Source of the DNA: Xanthobacteraceae bacterium
GTDB taxonomy: Bacteria; Pseudomonadota; Alphaproteobacteria; Rhizobiales; Xanthobacteraceae
Direction of reading: 5' to 3'
Assembly: GCA_030041005.1 (NCBI GenBank)
Contig: JASHOR010000070.1
Span: 1-47,954 of the forward strand
DNA length: 47,954 nucleotides
This document shows, piece after piece, positions 8,050 to 15,909 of the stretch. Numbering within the stretch: position 1 is the first letter of the stretch; every line of letters begins with the position of its first letter. Made by a program: the position numbers and the translations under genes. The notes under the pieces are model-generated. The model searched no databases. It was not told the origin of the DNA and was given only the letters and a program-made list of their open reading frames with translations.

Positions 8050-9426
8050 ATGGAACCGATTTTTGTTGCGCGCGGGACCGCGGAGGCGGTTCCGATCTTC
8101 TTCGTCACCGCGGAAACCTATCCCGATATACGAAAGCGTCTTGGCGGCGACCTCTGCGCGTTCGCCGACGCTGCCGGATTCGCGCCGAAGACCGGGCGGC
8201 AGTTGCTGCTGCCCGGCAAGGATGGTCTCGGCGGTGTCCTGTTCGGGCTGGAAAGCGGACACGAGCCCAGGAACCTGTTCCTGCCTGGCCGGCTGTCAAG
8301 GGATCTGCCTGCGGGCAGCTATCGTTTTGCCAGCGAACCGCACGATCCCCGCCTCGGGGCGATTGCATTTGCGCTCGGCCTGTACCGCTTCACACGCTAT
8401 CGCAAGTCCGAAGCTCCGCAGGTCAAGCTTGAATTGCCGCAAAGCATCGATGGCGACGACCTGCAACGCATCGTCGAGGCGATCACGCTCGCCCGCGATC
8501 TCATCAACACGCCGGCGAACGACATGGGCCCGGCGCAACTCGAAGACGCCGCGCGCGGGCTCGCTGCACGCCATGGCGCAACCGTCCGCGCGGTGGTCGG
8601 CGATGATCTGCTGGCGCAGAATTTTCCGCTGATCCATGCCGTCGGGCGCGCCGCCGGCGCCGGCGCCGCGCCGCGCCTGATCGACATGACCTGGGGCGAC
8701 GCCGCAGACCCGCGGGTGACGCTTGTCGGCAAGGGTGTGTGCTTCGACACCGGCGGTCTCGACATCAAGCCCGAATCGTCGATGCTCAACATGAAAAAAG
8801 ACATGGGCGGCGCCGCTACCGCGCTGGCCTTGGCGCACATGATCATGGCGCGCGGGCTCAAGATGCGGCTGCGCGTCCTCATCCCGGCGGTGGAGAATTC
8901 GATCGCGGGGGCAAGCTTTCGTCCGCGCGACATTTACACCTCGCGCAAAGGCATTACCGTCGAGATCGGCAACACCGACGCCGAAGGCCGGCTCATCCTT
9001 GCGGACGCGCTTGCCCTTGCCGACGAGGAAAGCCCCGAGCTGATTGCCGATTTTGCCACGCTGACCGGCGCCGCCCGCGTGGCGCTCGGTCCCGATGTGC
9101 CGCCGTTTTTCACCGACGACGACGCGCTTGCGGACGAGCTGGCGCGCTGCGCGGCGAGCGAGAACGACCCGCTCTGGCGCCTTCCGCTCTGGCGGCCATA
9201 CGAATCGATGCTGGAGTCGAAAGCGGCCGATATCAACAACGTCGGCGGCAGCCAAGGCGGCGCCATCACCGCGGCGCTGTTCATGCGCCGGTTCGTTACC
9301 GCCAAGTCGTGGCTGCACGTCGATCTGTTTGCGTGGACGCCGTCGGACAGGCCGGGGCGGCCGGAAGGGGGTGAGTGTCAGGCGGCGCGGGCGCTCTACG
9401 CGCTGCTTGCGGCGCGCTACGGCTGA
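8050..9426 (+). CDS. Leucyl aminopeptidase family M17
   Basis: A dinuclear metallo-aminopeptidase. The conserved blocks appear in order: LTLARDLINTPAND-like (ITLARDLINTPAND), VGKGVCFDTGGLDIKP with the metal-binding Lys and Asp, MKKDMGGAA, and the signature NTDAEGRLILADAL with Asp, Glu and the catalytic Arg. The N-terminal domain is typical in length. I prefer ATG 8050 because family members begin near MxPxFV; ATG 8014 in the same frame would add 12 residues. It lies between the amino-acid permease and an NlpC/P60 hydrolase on the same strand, as M17-NlpC pairs often do in alphaproteobacteria. Confidence 0.93.
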   Translation: MEPIFVARGTAEAVPIFFVTAETYPDIRKRLGGDLCAFADAAGFAPKTGRQLLLPGKDGLGGVLFGLESGHEPRNLFLPGRLSRDLPAGSYRFASEPHDPRLGAIAFALGLYRFTRYRKSEAPQVKLELPQSIDGDDLQRIVEAITLARDLINTPANDMGPAQLEDAARGLAARHGATVRAVVGDDLLAQNFPLIHAVGRAAGAGAAPRLIDMTWGDAADPRVTLVGKGVCFDTGGLDIKPESSMLNMKKDMGGAATALALAHMIMARGLKMRLRVLIPAVENSIAGASFRPRDIYTSRKGITVEIGNTDAEGRLILADALALADEESPELIADFATLTGAARVALGPDVPPFFTDDDALADELARCAASENDPLWRLPLWRPYESMLESKAADINNVGGSQGGAITAALFMRRFVTAKSWLHVDLFAWTPSDRPGRPEGGECQAARALYALLAARYG

Positions 9427-9495
9427 GCGCAATTCCGTGCGCCGACGGTGGCACCTCCGCATTGCCGTTTTCGCGAAAATGAGCTTAACGCAGCC

Positions 9496-10353
9496 ATGAG
9501 CGCTTCCGATCCCCGCATCACGCCGGCGCGCGATGACCTCGCCGCAAGGCATTTGCAAGGCAAGGTGAAGGCGGCGCGTTTCGTCGAGGGCCGCGCCTGC
9601 GAAGTGGTTGCATCGCAGGCACCGTTGCGGCCCGAGCCGCGGCCGGACGCTCCGCTTTTGACCGAGGCGCTCAAGGGCGAGCGGGTCACGACCTACGACG
9701 GCAATGACGAAGGCTGGGCCTGGGGCCAGCTCGACCAGGACGGTTATGTCGGCTGGCTGCCGGCGAGCGCGTTGGGGCCGTCCGGTCCGCCGCCGAACTA
9801 CAAGGTCGCGGCGCTGCGGACGCTGGTGTTTCCCGGTTCTTCGATCAAGCTGCCGCCGATCGAAGCGCTGCCGCTCGGCGCGAAGCTCGCTGTGGCGCGG
9901 ATGCAAGACCGCATGGCCGTCACTCAAGCGGGCCGCTATGTGCCGGCGGCGCATCTGCGGCCGGTCGACGAATACGAGGCGGATTACGTCGCCGTGGCGG
10001 AGCGTTTCCTCGGGGTTCCTTATCTGTGGGGCGGCAAGACTGCGCTCGGCCTCGACTGTTCAGGCCTGGTACAAATCGCGCTCGCCGCCTGCGGGATTGC
10101 CTGTCCGCGCGACAGCGACATGCAGGAAGCGGCGCTCGGTGCGCCGGCGGCCGCAGCCGCCGATTTTTCGGATTTGAGGCGGGGCGATCTCGTGTTCTGG
10201 AAGGGTCACGTTGCCATCGTGCGCGAGCGCGGCAGTCTCGTTCATGCCAACGCCTTCCACATGGCGGTCGCCATCGAGCCGATCGGCGAGGCGATCTGGC
10301 GCATTCGCGGCGCGGGAAGCGAGATCACGAGCGTCCGGCGTATCCATCGCTAG
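9496..10353 (+). CDS. NlpC/P60-family (C40) cell-wall peptidase with SH3-like domains
   Basis: A 285-residue putative gamma-D-glutamyl-diamino-acid peptidase. Residues 30-150 form two SH3-like modules (GWAWGQLDQDGYVGWLPA is typical). The catalytic domain follows, with YLWGG, the nucleophile Cys188 in LDCSGLVQ, His238 in KGHVAIV and a further polar His250 in HANAFHM. There is no signal peptide, which fits a cytoplasmic role in recycled-peptide hydrolysis, though other routes are possible. The ATG at 9496 matches the family N-terminus (MSASDPRITP); in-frame codons upstream have no family character. It follows the M17 peptidase by 69 bp, probably as one operon. Confidence 0.92.
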   Translation: MSASDPRITPARDDLAARHLQGKVKAARFVEGRACEVVASQAPLRPEPRPDAPLLTEALKGERVTTYDGNDEGWAWGQLDQDGYVGWLPASALGPSGPPPNYKVAALRTLVFPGSSIKLPPIEALPLGAKLAVARMQDRMAVTQAGRYVPAAHLRPVDEYEADYVAVAERFLGVPYLWGGKTALGLDCSGLVQIALAACGIACPRDSDMQEAALGAPAAAAADFSDLRRGDLVFWKGHVAIVRERGSLVHANAFHMAVAIEPIGEAIWRIRGAGSEITSVRRIHR

Positions 10354-10450
10354 ATTAGAAACACAAGTCATATCCCGAGTAGCGTTTACTGCCGTCTATG
10401 ATCTACTCTTAGGCGACGAGATTGCTCGTCGACCGTTTGGAGCCCGCACG

Positions 10451-11029
10451 ATGAGCACTGCCGATTCGGGCCAAGCCCCGCACTCCGGCATCCCGCAGCC
10501 GAACTCGCGGGCGCGCCACTTAAGTTTTTGGATCAGGGAATTGCCTTTCAGTATCGTACTGGTCCTCACCCTGATCGGGGTTGCCTATATCAGTTTTTCC
10601 AAGAAGCCGATTACCGGCTACTGGGAAATCCTTGCACCGCTCATCGCGCTGATCTGCGTCGGCGCGGGATGGCACAGTGCTGCCGATACGCGCGGGCGGC
10701 TGTGGCTGATCGGCAAACAGGTCTTGCACTGGCTCGCATTTCTGGTGGTGATGAATATTGTCCTGCTGTCGAGCGTGCAACGGCTGTTCAGCGCTACTGC
10801 GACCGGCCTGACCATCTTCACGTTGCTCGCGCTCGGCACCTTCACCGCCGGCGTGCACGCGCTCTCGTGGCAAGTTTGTCTGCTCGGACTCGTCATGGCG
10901 CTTGGCATCCCGGCGATTGCCTGGGTCGAAAATTCGGCGCTGATTTTCCTGCTGCTGGCTGGCGTGATCGTCGGGATCGGCGCGGTGTTCTGGTGGCATC
11001 TTCGCGAATGGCGCGGCCACCGCGCTTGA
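10451..11029 (+). CDS. Predicted multi-pass membrane protein of unknown function
   Basis: A 192-residue protein with a polar N-terminus of about 30 residues, then about five hydrophobic segments (starting near SIVLVLTLIGVAYISF, ILAPLIALICVGAGW, VLHWLAFLVVMNIVLL, two more after residue 110), ending in a charged RGHRA tail. I do not recognise a family. The start is ATG 10451, where the membrane-protein character begins; the frame is open further upstream only as shadow. It stands 97 bp downstream of the NlpC gene and may be cotranscribed. A CGCGCG stem with a four-base loop and three Ts at 11085-11103 could end its transcript. Confidence 0.7.
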   Translation: MSTADSGQAPHSGIPQPNSRARHLSFWIRELPFSIVLVLTLIGVAYISFSKKPITGYWEILAPLIALICVGAGWHSAADTRGRLWLIGKQVLHWLAFLVVMNIVLLSSVQRLFSATATGLTIFTLLALGTFTAGVHALSWQVCLLGLVMALGIPAIAWVENSALIFLLLAGVIVGIGAVFWWHLREWRGHRA

Positions 11030-11348
11030 CCGAGGCGCGCTGTGTGTGAAGGAATCGTGCCTCATTGGCAACTCAAATAGTTAGCGCGCGTCGTCGCGCG
11101 TTTCCACGGATTTTCCACAGCCTCGGCAGCTATTGGAGGCGAAGTGAACTTCGGGCGAGGCGACCGTTCCTCCGAAACGCCTTTTCCAAATTTTAGGCTC
11201 TAGGCACGTGATGTCGCCTCCACCCGTCAGTCGCGAATGAACGGAGTCGGCTAGTCGTTGAGGAGAAGAGCGTCCCTTTGGCTTGCGCACACTCGACGCT
11301 TTCAGCCGGCAGATAGCACCAGCCGCATTTTTTATGCAACAGATCACG
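11030..11348. other. Intergenic stretch without recognisable gene
   Basis: Apart from the short GC hairpin at 11085-11103 I see no supported gene here. A minus-strand frame (11081-11347) is open for 88 codons, but its composition is irregular and I recognise nothing in it. Confidence 0.5.
11085..11103 (+). terminator. Possible weak hairpin terminator
   Basis: CGCGCG (11085-11090) and its self-complement (11095-11100) flank a TCGT loop and are followed by TTT. The stem is short but all GC, and lies 56 bp after the membrane-protein stop. The run of Ts is too short for a confident call. Confidence 0.25.
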
Positions 11349-11590
11349 TCAACGGAGTAGCGTCGAACGCGGGGCTGTTACCCTCGAACTTTTCTCTGAA
11401 TTTACACCGCGCACAAGATCGACTACCTTGAGAAATGACGACTCCTCGTCGCCGCGCCAAGCCACGTGTTGATCGGGCCGCACCAGCACAAGCTTTCGCT
11501 CGTACACCGCCGCGCTAGAAACGGCGTCCTGTTCGCCAGCAATCGGGAGTGCTGCAACGCTCGCGGCAGCGGCGACTCGAGTGGAATTTG
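11349..11590 (-). pseudogene. 3' remnant of an FAD-dependent aromatic monooxygenase
   Basis: Read on the minus strand, this stretch encodes VYERKLVLVRPDQHVAWRGD followed by KVVDLVRG and a stop. That is the characteristic last 45 or so residues of class A flavin monooxygenases of the phenol/2,4-dichlorophenol hydroxylase (PheA/TfdB/MhpA) kind, where the thioredoxin-like C-terminal domain ends. Nothing of the FAD-binding domain precedes it; the CinA-like gene on the same strand begins its coding right upstream. It is therefore the tail of a lost gene. Confidence 0.6.
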
Positions 11591-11592
11591 CC

Positions 11593-12078
11593 CTACCCGG
11601 AGCGAATGAGCTCTCCAAGCAGTTCGAGCGCACGCGTGGCGAAGGTTTCCATATTCTGACACCGCCCCAGGCTACCGGTGCGCAGCGTGATTGCCTGCTC
11701 AATCGGTCCGGCGATTGCAATGCATGTGTGTCCCGCCGGATCACCGTGCCGATTGCCGCTCGGTCCAGTTGCGCCGCTTTCGCCGATGCCCCAAACCGCA
11801 GCATGCCGATCGCGCACGCGCCGCGCCAGGAGCGTCGCGTAGGCCTCGGTCGCCGAACGCAAGCCCTGCATCTCGGCATCGCCGATGCCGAGCAGCGCCG
11901 CGCGCGCCAATTCTGTGTACACCACCGCGCCGCCGAGAAAATAGGCCGAAGCACCGGGCACTGCCAATAATGCAGCCGCGATAAGTCCGCCAGTGGACGA
12001 TTCGGCGATGGCGATAGTCTCATGGCGGTCGATGAGACGCTTCGCCAACGTTTCCGCTGCAGGGAGAAATGCGTTCAC
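11593..12078 (-). CDS. CinA C-terminal domain protein, nicotinamide-nucleotide amidase-like
   Basis: A 161-residue stand-alone CinA C-terminal domain (PncC/YgaD type), which deamidates nicotinamide mononucleotide in pyridine-nucleotide salvage. The signature IAIAESSTGGLIAAALLAVPGAS (split here: IAIAESSTGG, LIAAALLAVPGAS) and FLGGAVVYTELARAALLG, GIGESGATGPSG and HTCIAIAGP are all at their usual spacing, and the length is normal. The catalytic Ser-rich ESSTGG loop is intact. It is one of two CDSs bounding a poorly coding region and stands next to a dead monooxygenase tail. The divergent neighbour is a LysR regulator 494 bp away. Confidence 0.88.
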   Translation of the reverse strand: MNAFLPAAETLAKRLIDRHETIAIAESSTGGLIAAALLAVPGASAYFLGGAVVYTELARAALLGIGDAEMQGLRSATEAYATLLARRVRDRHAAVWGIGESGATGPSGNRHGDPAGHTCIAIAGPIEQAITLRTGSLGRCQNMETFATRALELLGELIRSG

Positions 12079-12523
12079 GGTGCTTCCCGGCCTGTTCGTG
12101 TGGTCGCGATAAAAATTTCAGTTTTCCAAGTGTGAGGGGCCATTCAATCTCTCGGCATCATTGTTGCCGCGGGCTCGTTATGCGGATTTCCGAACCGAAG
12201 CACATTAGACCTAACCGTGCTCGAAGCGAGGATCACACATCTCGCAAATGCGAGCCATGGACGTTCGCAATATTGCCGATCAGCTCTCGCTCGGTCGCAT
12301 CGCACCAACGACGTCCCCGGTAACGCGCCATAATCTCGTTTTCTGTGCTGTGACACCGAAGTGCACGCCGCTTGTTTCGATGTTCCAAACAGCGATGAAC
12401 AAGTCGCTCGATCACCCCGGTCCAGACGGTGCGGGTTTCCGCGCCTGAACAAGCTTGCAGCACCTTCACAACGGCATCTCTCCTGCATTTTGGCGCAGGA
12501 GCTAACTTTACAAAGAGGGCTTG
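12079..12523. other. Divergent intergenic stretch, AT-richer, no supported gene
   Basis: About 445 bp between the CinA-like gene and the LysR promoter region. Base composition is visibly lower in GC than the core genes. A minus-strand frame (12233-12532, 99 codons) ends in RYRGRRWCDATERELIGN, which looks protein-like, but I cannot assign it to a family and it has no clear ribosome site. I treat it as unproven. Confidence 0.4.
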
Positions 12524-12570
12524 ATCTCTCAAAATGAATAAATACGATCATATAATTCTCATGGAGAGAT
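12524..12570 (+). promoter_or_regulatory. Candidate promoter and inverted repeat for the LysR gene
   Basis: ATCTCTC (12524-12530) and GAGAGAT (12564-12570) are perfect inverted 7-base arms. They bracket a consensus-like TATAAT (12551-12556), and the right arm includes the GGAGAG ribosome site of the LysR start at 12573. This placement would suit autoregulation, but no protein-binding data support it. Confidence 0.35.
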
Positions 12571-12572
12571 AC

Positions 12573-13496
12573 ATGGATCTCACCGACCTTCGCATTTTTA
12601 ACGCCGTCGTTCGCGCGGGCGGCATCACCAGGGCGGCCGAAAAGCTTCATCGAGTACAATCGAATGTCACGACCCGGATTCATCAGCTGGAGCAGAACCT
12701 CGGTGTTTCGCTCTTCATCCGGGAAGGCAAGCGGCTACATCTCACCCCCGCCGGGCATCTGTTGATCGACTACGCCGACCGGCTGTTAGCGCTTGCTGAC
12801 GATGCGCGAAACGCGGTGCAGGATTCGCGTCCGCGTGGACTATTCCGTCTGGGGGCCATGGAGAGTATTGCGGCGATCAGGCTTCCTAAAGCTCTAGCTG
12901 AATTTCACCGGCGTTATCCAGAAGTAACGTTACAGCTGCGTACGGGGAATACGCAGCAGTTGGCATCGGCTATTTTGGCCGGAGAACTCGATGCTGCATT
13001 GGTTGCCGAGCCACCCGCCGAGGGCCAATTTGAGAAGGCTCCCGCGTTCATCGAGGAACTCGTCATCGTCGCGGCGGCCGGGCATCCAGCAATCGGCAAA
13101 CGCAGCTCCATTCCGCGCACGATTATTGCGTTCGAGCAGGGCTGCGCGTATCGCAAACGCCTGGAGGAATGGTATGCAGTACGTGGCGTAATGCCGGAGC
13201 ATGCGATCGAGCTGAATTCGTATCACTCGATGCTCGGCTGTGTCGGGGCGCGTATGGGCATCGCGCTATTGCCGAAAAGTGTGCTCGCGACATTTTCGGC
13301 CAATGCGGAGATTTCAGTTCATAATCTGACATCCAAAGAAAACCGCATAGCGATTGTTCTGATTTGGCGCAAAGGCGCGAGATCGCCCAAGACAGAGGCT
13401 TTTAGGCAGATTCTGTCCGAAGGACGTGTAAAGAGTTCTGCAAAGACAGCAGTCGCTGCGCCCAAAAGCTCGACTGCAATGAAACTTGGAACATGA
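12573..13496 (+). CDS. LysR-family transcriptional regulator
   Basis: A 307-residue LTTR. The N-terminal winged helix (MDLTDLRIFNAVVRAGGITRA..., then RVQSNVTTRIHQLEQNLG) is followed by FIREGKRLHLTPAG and a periplasmic-binding-protein-like effector domain with the usual DAALVAEPP and GCVGARMGIALLPKSVL blocks. The start at ATG 12573 has GGAGAG at good spacing; the ATGs at 12534 and 12561 lie upstream without family sequence. The C-terminal 25 residues (Lys/Ala/Ser-rich) are longer than usual. The neighbours do not reveal a target: the divergent gene is CinA-like and the downstream DUF1127 gene is on the other strand. Confidence 0.92.
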   Translation: MDLTDLRIFNAVVRAGGITRAAEKLHRVQSNVTTRIHQLEQNLGVSLFIREGKRLHLTPAGHLLIDYADRLLALADDARNAVQDSRPRGLFRLGAMESIAAIRLPKALAEFHRRYPEVTLQLRTGNTQQLASAILAGELDAALVAEPPAEGQFEKAPAFIEELVIVAAAGHPAIGKRSSIPRTIIAFEQGCAYRKRLEEWYAVRGVMPEHAIELNSYHSMLGCVGARMGIALLPKSVLATFSANAEISVHNLTSKENRIAIVLIWRKGARSPKTEAFRQILSEGRVKSSAKTAVAAPKSSTAMKLGT

Positions 13497-13644
13497 TTTA
13501 TCGCGTTTGCGGCAAACGTCGTGGTGAAGCCGCGGGCAAGCGCCACTTCTGGTGAGGTTACGCTAACCACCCGGTTTCGACGGCAGCACATGTGCACATG
13601 GCTACGATCAGCAGTGATCGGCAGTTGCAGACTGCTTTTGGCAG

Positions 13645-13929
13645 CTAGCTTTGCCAGAAGCGCTTCCTGGTTTCTTCGTAGACGCGATCCTGTCGCAGAT
13701 CGTTGCGCGCATCCAATTCCAGAGTAGCCAAGTGGTCCCTGTCTCGCGCTCGTTGATAGAATGTGAGCAGCAAGGTCCAGATCCGCTTCAGGCGGCCCGG
13801 ACCACCGGCACGATGGTCAGAGCAAAAATCTGCTGTGGCTGATAATCCAAAATGATGCTCCACGCTTCTGCTACACTGCTGCGTTTTATGGCTCGGCCGC
13901 GGCAGGCCCTTGATGCGAAAGTGTAGCAT
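13645..13929 (-). CDS. DUF1127-family small protein
   Basis: A 94-residue frame whose C-terminal half reads RIWTLLLTFYQRARDRDHL, then ELDARNDLRQD and EETRKRFWQ. This follows the DUF1127/YjiS pattern of a basic helix, EL-D-x-R-x-L-x-D, then E-x-R-K-x-F-W. Small DUF1127 proteins bind RNA and influence RNA turnover in several alphaproteobacteria. The ATG at 13929 sits one base after a perfect hairpin (see the regulatory entry) that contains its GGGAGA ribosome site. The N-terminal 45 residues are Cys/Ser/His-rich and not typical of the family, so a later start is possible. It is isolated, between LysR and the DMT gene. Confidence 0.6.
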   Translation of the reverse strand: MLHFRIKGLPRPSHKTQQCSRSVEHHFGLSATADFCSDHRAGGPGRLKRIWTLLLTFYQRARDRDHLATLELDARNDLRQDRVYEETRKRFWQS

Positions 13930-13957
13930 GATGTTCTCCCGCTTTCGTGGAGAACAT
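13930..13957 (-). promoter_or_regulatory. Ribosome-site-sequestering hairpin in the DUF1127 leader
   Basis: In the minus-strand transcript ATGTTCTCC (13957-13949) pairs perfectly over nine bases with GGAGAACAT (13939-13931), with a nine-base loop. The 3' arm contains the Shine-Dalgarno bases and is followed by a single C and the ATG of the DUF1127 gene. The 5' arm also begins with an ATG that opens a 23-codon out-of-frame upstream reading frame. This layout is that of a translational switch such as an RNA thermometer; that function is inferred. Confidence 0.5.
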
Positions 13958-14117
13958 GGCGCGACCGTGCACGTCGCGACACCCGATTTCTGTTCTAGTC
14001 CCGGGAGCCCCGCCTCATTTTGGTGATCAGCCTATAAGCGGAACTTCCGCAAACATGCAGCCATAGAGGGTCAAGCCGACGTGCAGTCGAACCCGCGTGG
14101 GGAGAATGGACCGGCAC

Positions 14118-15014
14118 TTATCTGGCGGCTTGGGTTGAGGCTTTGGCCGTATCGCCCGTCGCAATCCAGATGCCGGCAAATACCGCGACCAGGCCAGCCA
14201 CGACGTTGAGAGTAATAGGCTCGCCGACCAACTGTGTCGCCAGCAGCGCGGCAGCAATCGGGTTGATTGTCATGGTGTTGGCGACGAGCGTAGGCGTCGT
14301 GCGCTGCAGCGCCATCACCCAGAGGATGAAGGCTGCGGCTCCGCCGCCGATCCCGAGGTAAATCGCGGCGGTCCATTGTGCGGCGTTGAAACCGGCGAGC
14401 ACGACGATGCGGTCGGTAAGAACGCCCACAATAACGAGCGCCGCAGCCCCGGCACCCATGCCGACACAAAGGAATCCAAGCGCGCTTGACCGTACGATGA
14501 AGCGGCGGGAGTAGACGTTATAGAAAGCCATGCACAGCACTGCGCCAATCATGATGGCTTCGCCACGCCATGCGCCTGTAGGTGCGCTGGTCAGGCCGGA
14601 AGCAAGCGCCGCGAACACGCCGAGCATGGCGATCGCGACCCCCAGACTCTTGCGCAGCGTCAGCGCCTCGATGCGCAGCACCGCGCCGACAATCATGGTC
14701 TGTAACGGCAGCGTGGACAGGGCGAGGCTTGCGCGCGCCGCGGTCGTGTATCCAACCGCTATGTTATAGAAGATGAAGAACAGCCCGAAAAAGCAGATGC
14801 CCAGCGCGGTAACCGCGGGCCAATCGGCTCGTGGCGGAAATTTTACGCGCAGCAACAGCGAGGCCGGCAGCACGACGATAAAGCCGATGCCCCAGCGCAG
14901 AATGGCGAGCGTAACCGGATCGGCATCCTTGACGAGGTAGCGCGTCACCGCAGCCGCTGAACCGCCAAGGCAGCTTGACGCGATGGCGATCAACACGCCC
15001 AACGTATTCTCCAT
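14118..15014 (-). CDS. EamA/DMT-superfamily exporter
   Basis: A 298-residue inner-membrane protein with ten predicted helices in two EamA repeats. Repeat 1 opens with GVLIAIASSCLGGSAAAVTRYLV and has PVTLAILRWGIGF; repeat 2 contains AFYNVYSRRFI and ends with a LVGEPITLNVVAGLVAVFAGIWIA-type segment (split here: LVGEPITLNVV, AGLVAVFAGIWIA). Such DMT carriers export metabolites or amino acids. The ATG at 15014 is preceded by GGGAGG at good spacing; an in-frame codon at 15038 is less likely. It is divergently transcribed from an XRE regulator with 82 bp between the starts, which suggests that regulator controls it. Confidence 0.9.
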   Translation of the reverse strand: MENTLGVLIAIASSCLGGSAAAVTRYLVKDADPVTLAILRWGIGFIVVLPASLLLRVKFPPRADWPAVTALGICFFGLFFIFYNIAVGYTTAARASLALSTLPLQTMIVGAVLRIEALTLRKSLGVAIAMLGVFAALASGLTSAPTGAWRGEAIMIGAVLCMAFYNVYSRRFIVRSSALGFLCVGMGAGAAALVIVGVLTDRIVVLAGFNAAQWTAAIYLGIGGGAAAFILWVMALQRTTPTLVANTMTINPIAAALLATQLVGEPITLNVVAGLVAVFAGIWIATGDTAKASTQAAR

Positions 15015-15080
15015 CGCGGCCTCCCTATTTGAGCGCACTGTGCTATTCCATCGTGCTCGACGTCGGAGCCCTCAATCAAC

Positions 15081-15093
15081 TACCTGGCAGGTA
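15081..15093 (+). promoter_or_regulatory. Palindromic candidate operator at the XRE start codon
   Basis: TACCTGGCAGGTA is a perfect palindrome of 6-base arms around one G and ends three bases before the ATG at 15097, overlapping the ribosome site. A second shorter palindrome, GCACTGTGC, lies at 15035-15043 nearer the divergent DMT start. Both are in the 82-bp divergent gap and are candidate sites for the XRE protein. Confidence 0.4.
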
Positions 15094-15096
15094 CTT

Positions 15097-15909
15097 ATGC
15101 CGAGAAAACGGAATTTCGCTGCGCTTTTGCGCTGGTGGCGCGCGCAGCGCGGCCTGTCGCAGCTCGCGCTTGCGCAGCGCGCCCGCATCTCGCAACGGCA
15201 TTTGAGCTTCCTGGAACTCGGACGCGCGCATCCTAGTCGGGATATGGTCGAGCAGATTGCAAATGCACTCGATGTCCCGCTCCGCCAGCACAATGCGCTG
15301 CTCGTAGCTGCCGGCTTTGCGCCAGAGTGGCGGGAAACCGATCTCGCAGCGCCGGAGCTTGCCGCTGTGAACAGCGCGCTCGATTACGTGCTGGCGCAGC
15401 AGGAGCCCTATCCGGCCGTCGTGGTCGACCGTCATTGGAATCTGCTGCGTGCGAATAAGGGGGCCGGGCGGCTGGTTGAATTTTTGGTTGGGCCTCTGTC
15501 AGCTGATGCCAAGGTCAACCTCGCTGACGCGCTGATCGCGCCCGACATTCTCAAGCCTTACCTTGCCAACTGGCGGGAAGTAGTCCGGTATTTCCTCCAC
15601 AGTGTGGAAGCCGATGCGGCGGCCGATGGAGCCGAAGAGACGGCGGCTTTGCTTGCACGGCTGCGCAGCTATGACGGTGTGAGCCAGGCTATGGCGAATG
15701 CGCCGCCGGCCGCGGACGCGCCGGTCCTACCGATGCATTTCCGCAAGGGTGAAACCTCGCTCAAACTCTTCACGACGATCGCAACGCTGGGAACGGCGCA
15801 GGATATCACTTTGCAGGAGCTGAGGATCGAGAGCTTTTTCCCCATGGGCCGGGAGACCGCTGAAATTCTACGGAGCTGGGCGCGCACCAATCATTCAGCA
15901 AAACATTAG
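15097..15909 (+). CDS. XRE-family regulator with MmyB-like ligand domain
   Basis: A 270-residue DNA-binding protein. Residues 5-62 are a Cro/C1-type helix-turn-helix (FAALLRWWRAQRGLSQLALA, ARISQRHLSFLELGRAHPS). The rest matches the MmyB-like ligand-binding domain, with EPYPAVVVDRHWNLLRANKGA, a helical middle, and LKLFTTIATLGTAQDITLQE, a PAS-like fold that senses small hydrophobic ligands in relatives. ATG 15097 is chosen because the HTH family begins there (MPRKRNF). An upstream in-frame ATG at 14983 runs antisense to the DMT gene and is rejected. Confidence 0.9.
   Translation: MPRKRNFAALLRWWRAQRGLSQLALAQRARISQRHLSFLELGRAHPSRDMVEQIANALDVPLRQHNALLVAAGFAPEWRETDLAAPELAAVNSALDYVLAQQEPYPAVVVDRHWNLLRANKGAGRLVEFLVGPLSADAKVNLADALIAPDILKPYLANWREVVRYFLHSVEADAAADGAEETAALLARLRSYDGVSQAMANAPPAADAPVLPMHFRKGETSLKLFTTIATLGTAQDITLQELRIESFFPMGRETAEILRSWARTNHSAKH

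Noticed and set aside
8296-9954. 552-codon minus-strand frame across the M17 peptidase and NlpC genes
   Set aside because: It overlaps two well-supported genes in antisense and encodes a low-complexity Arg/His-rich product; a GC artefact.
11100-11120. TTTCCAC and TTTTCCACA, resembling DnaA boxes
   Set aside because: Only two imperfect copies, no AT-rich unwinding element and no replication genes nearby; not an origin.
12233-12532. 99-codon minus-strand frame ending RYRGRRWCDATERELIGN
   Set aside because: Partly protein-like, but no family recognised, no ribosome site, and it overlaps the LysR promoter; too weak to call.
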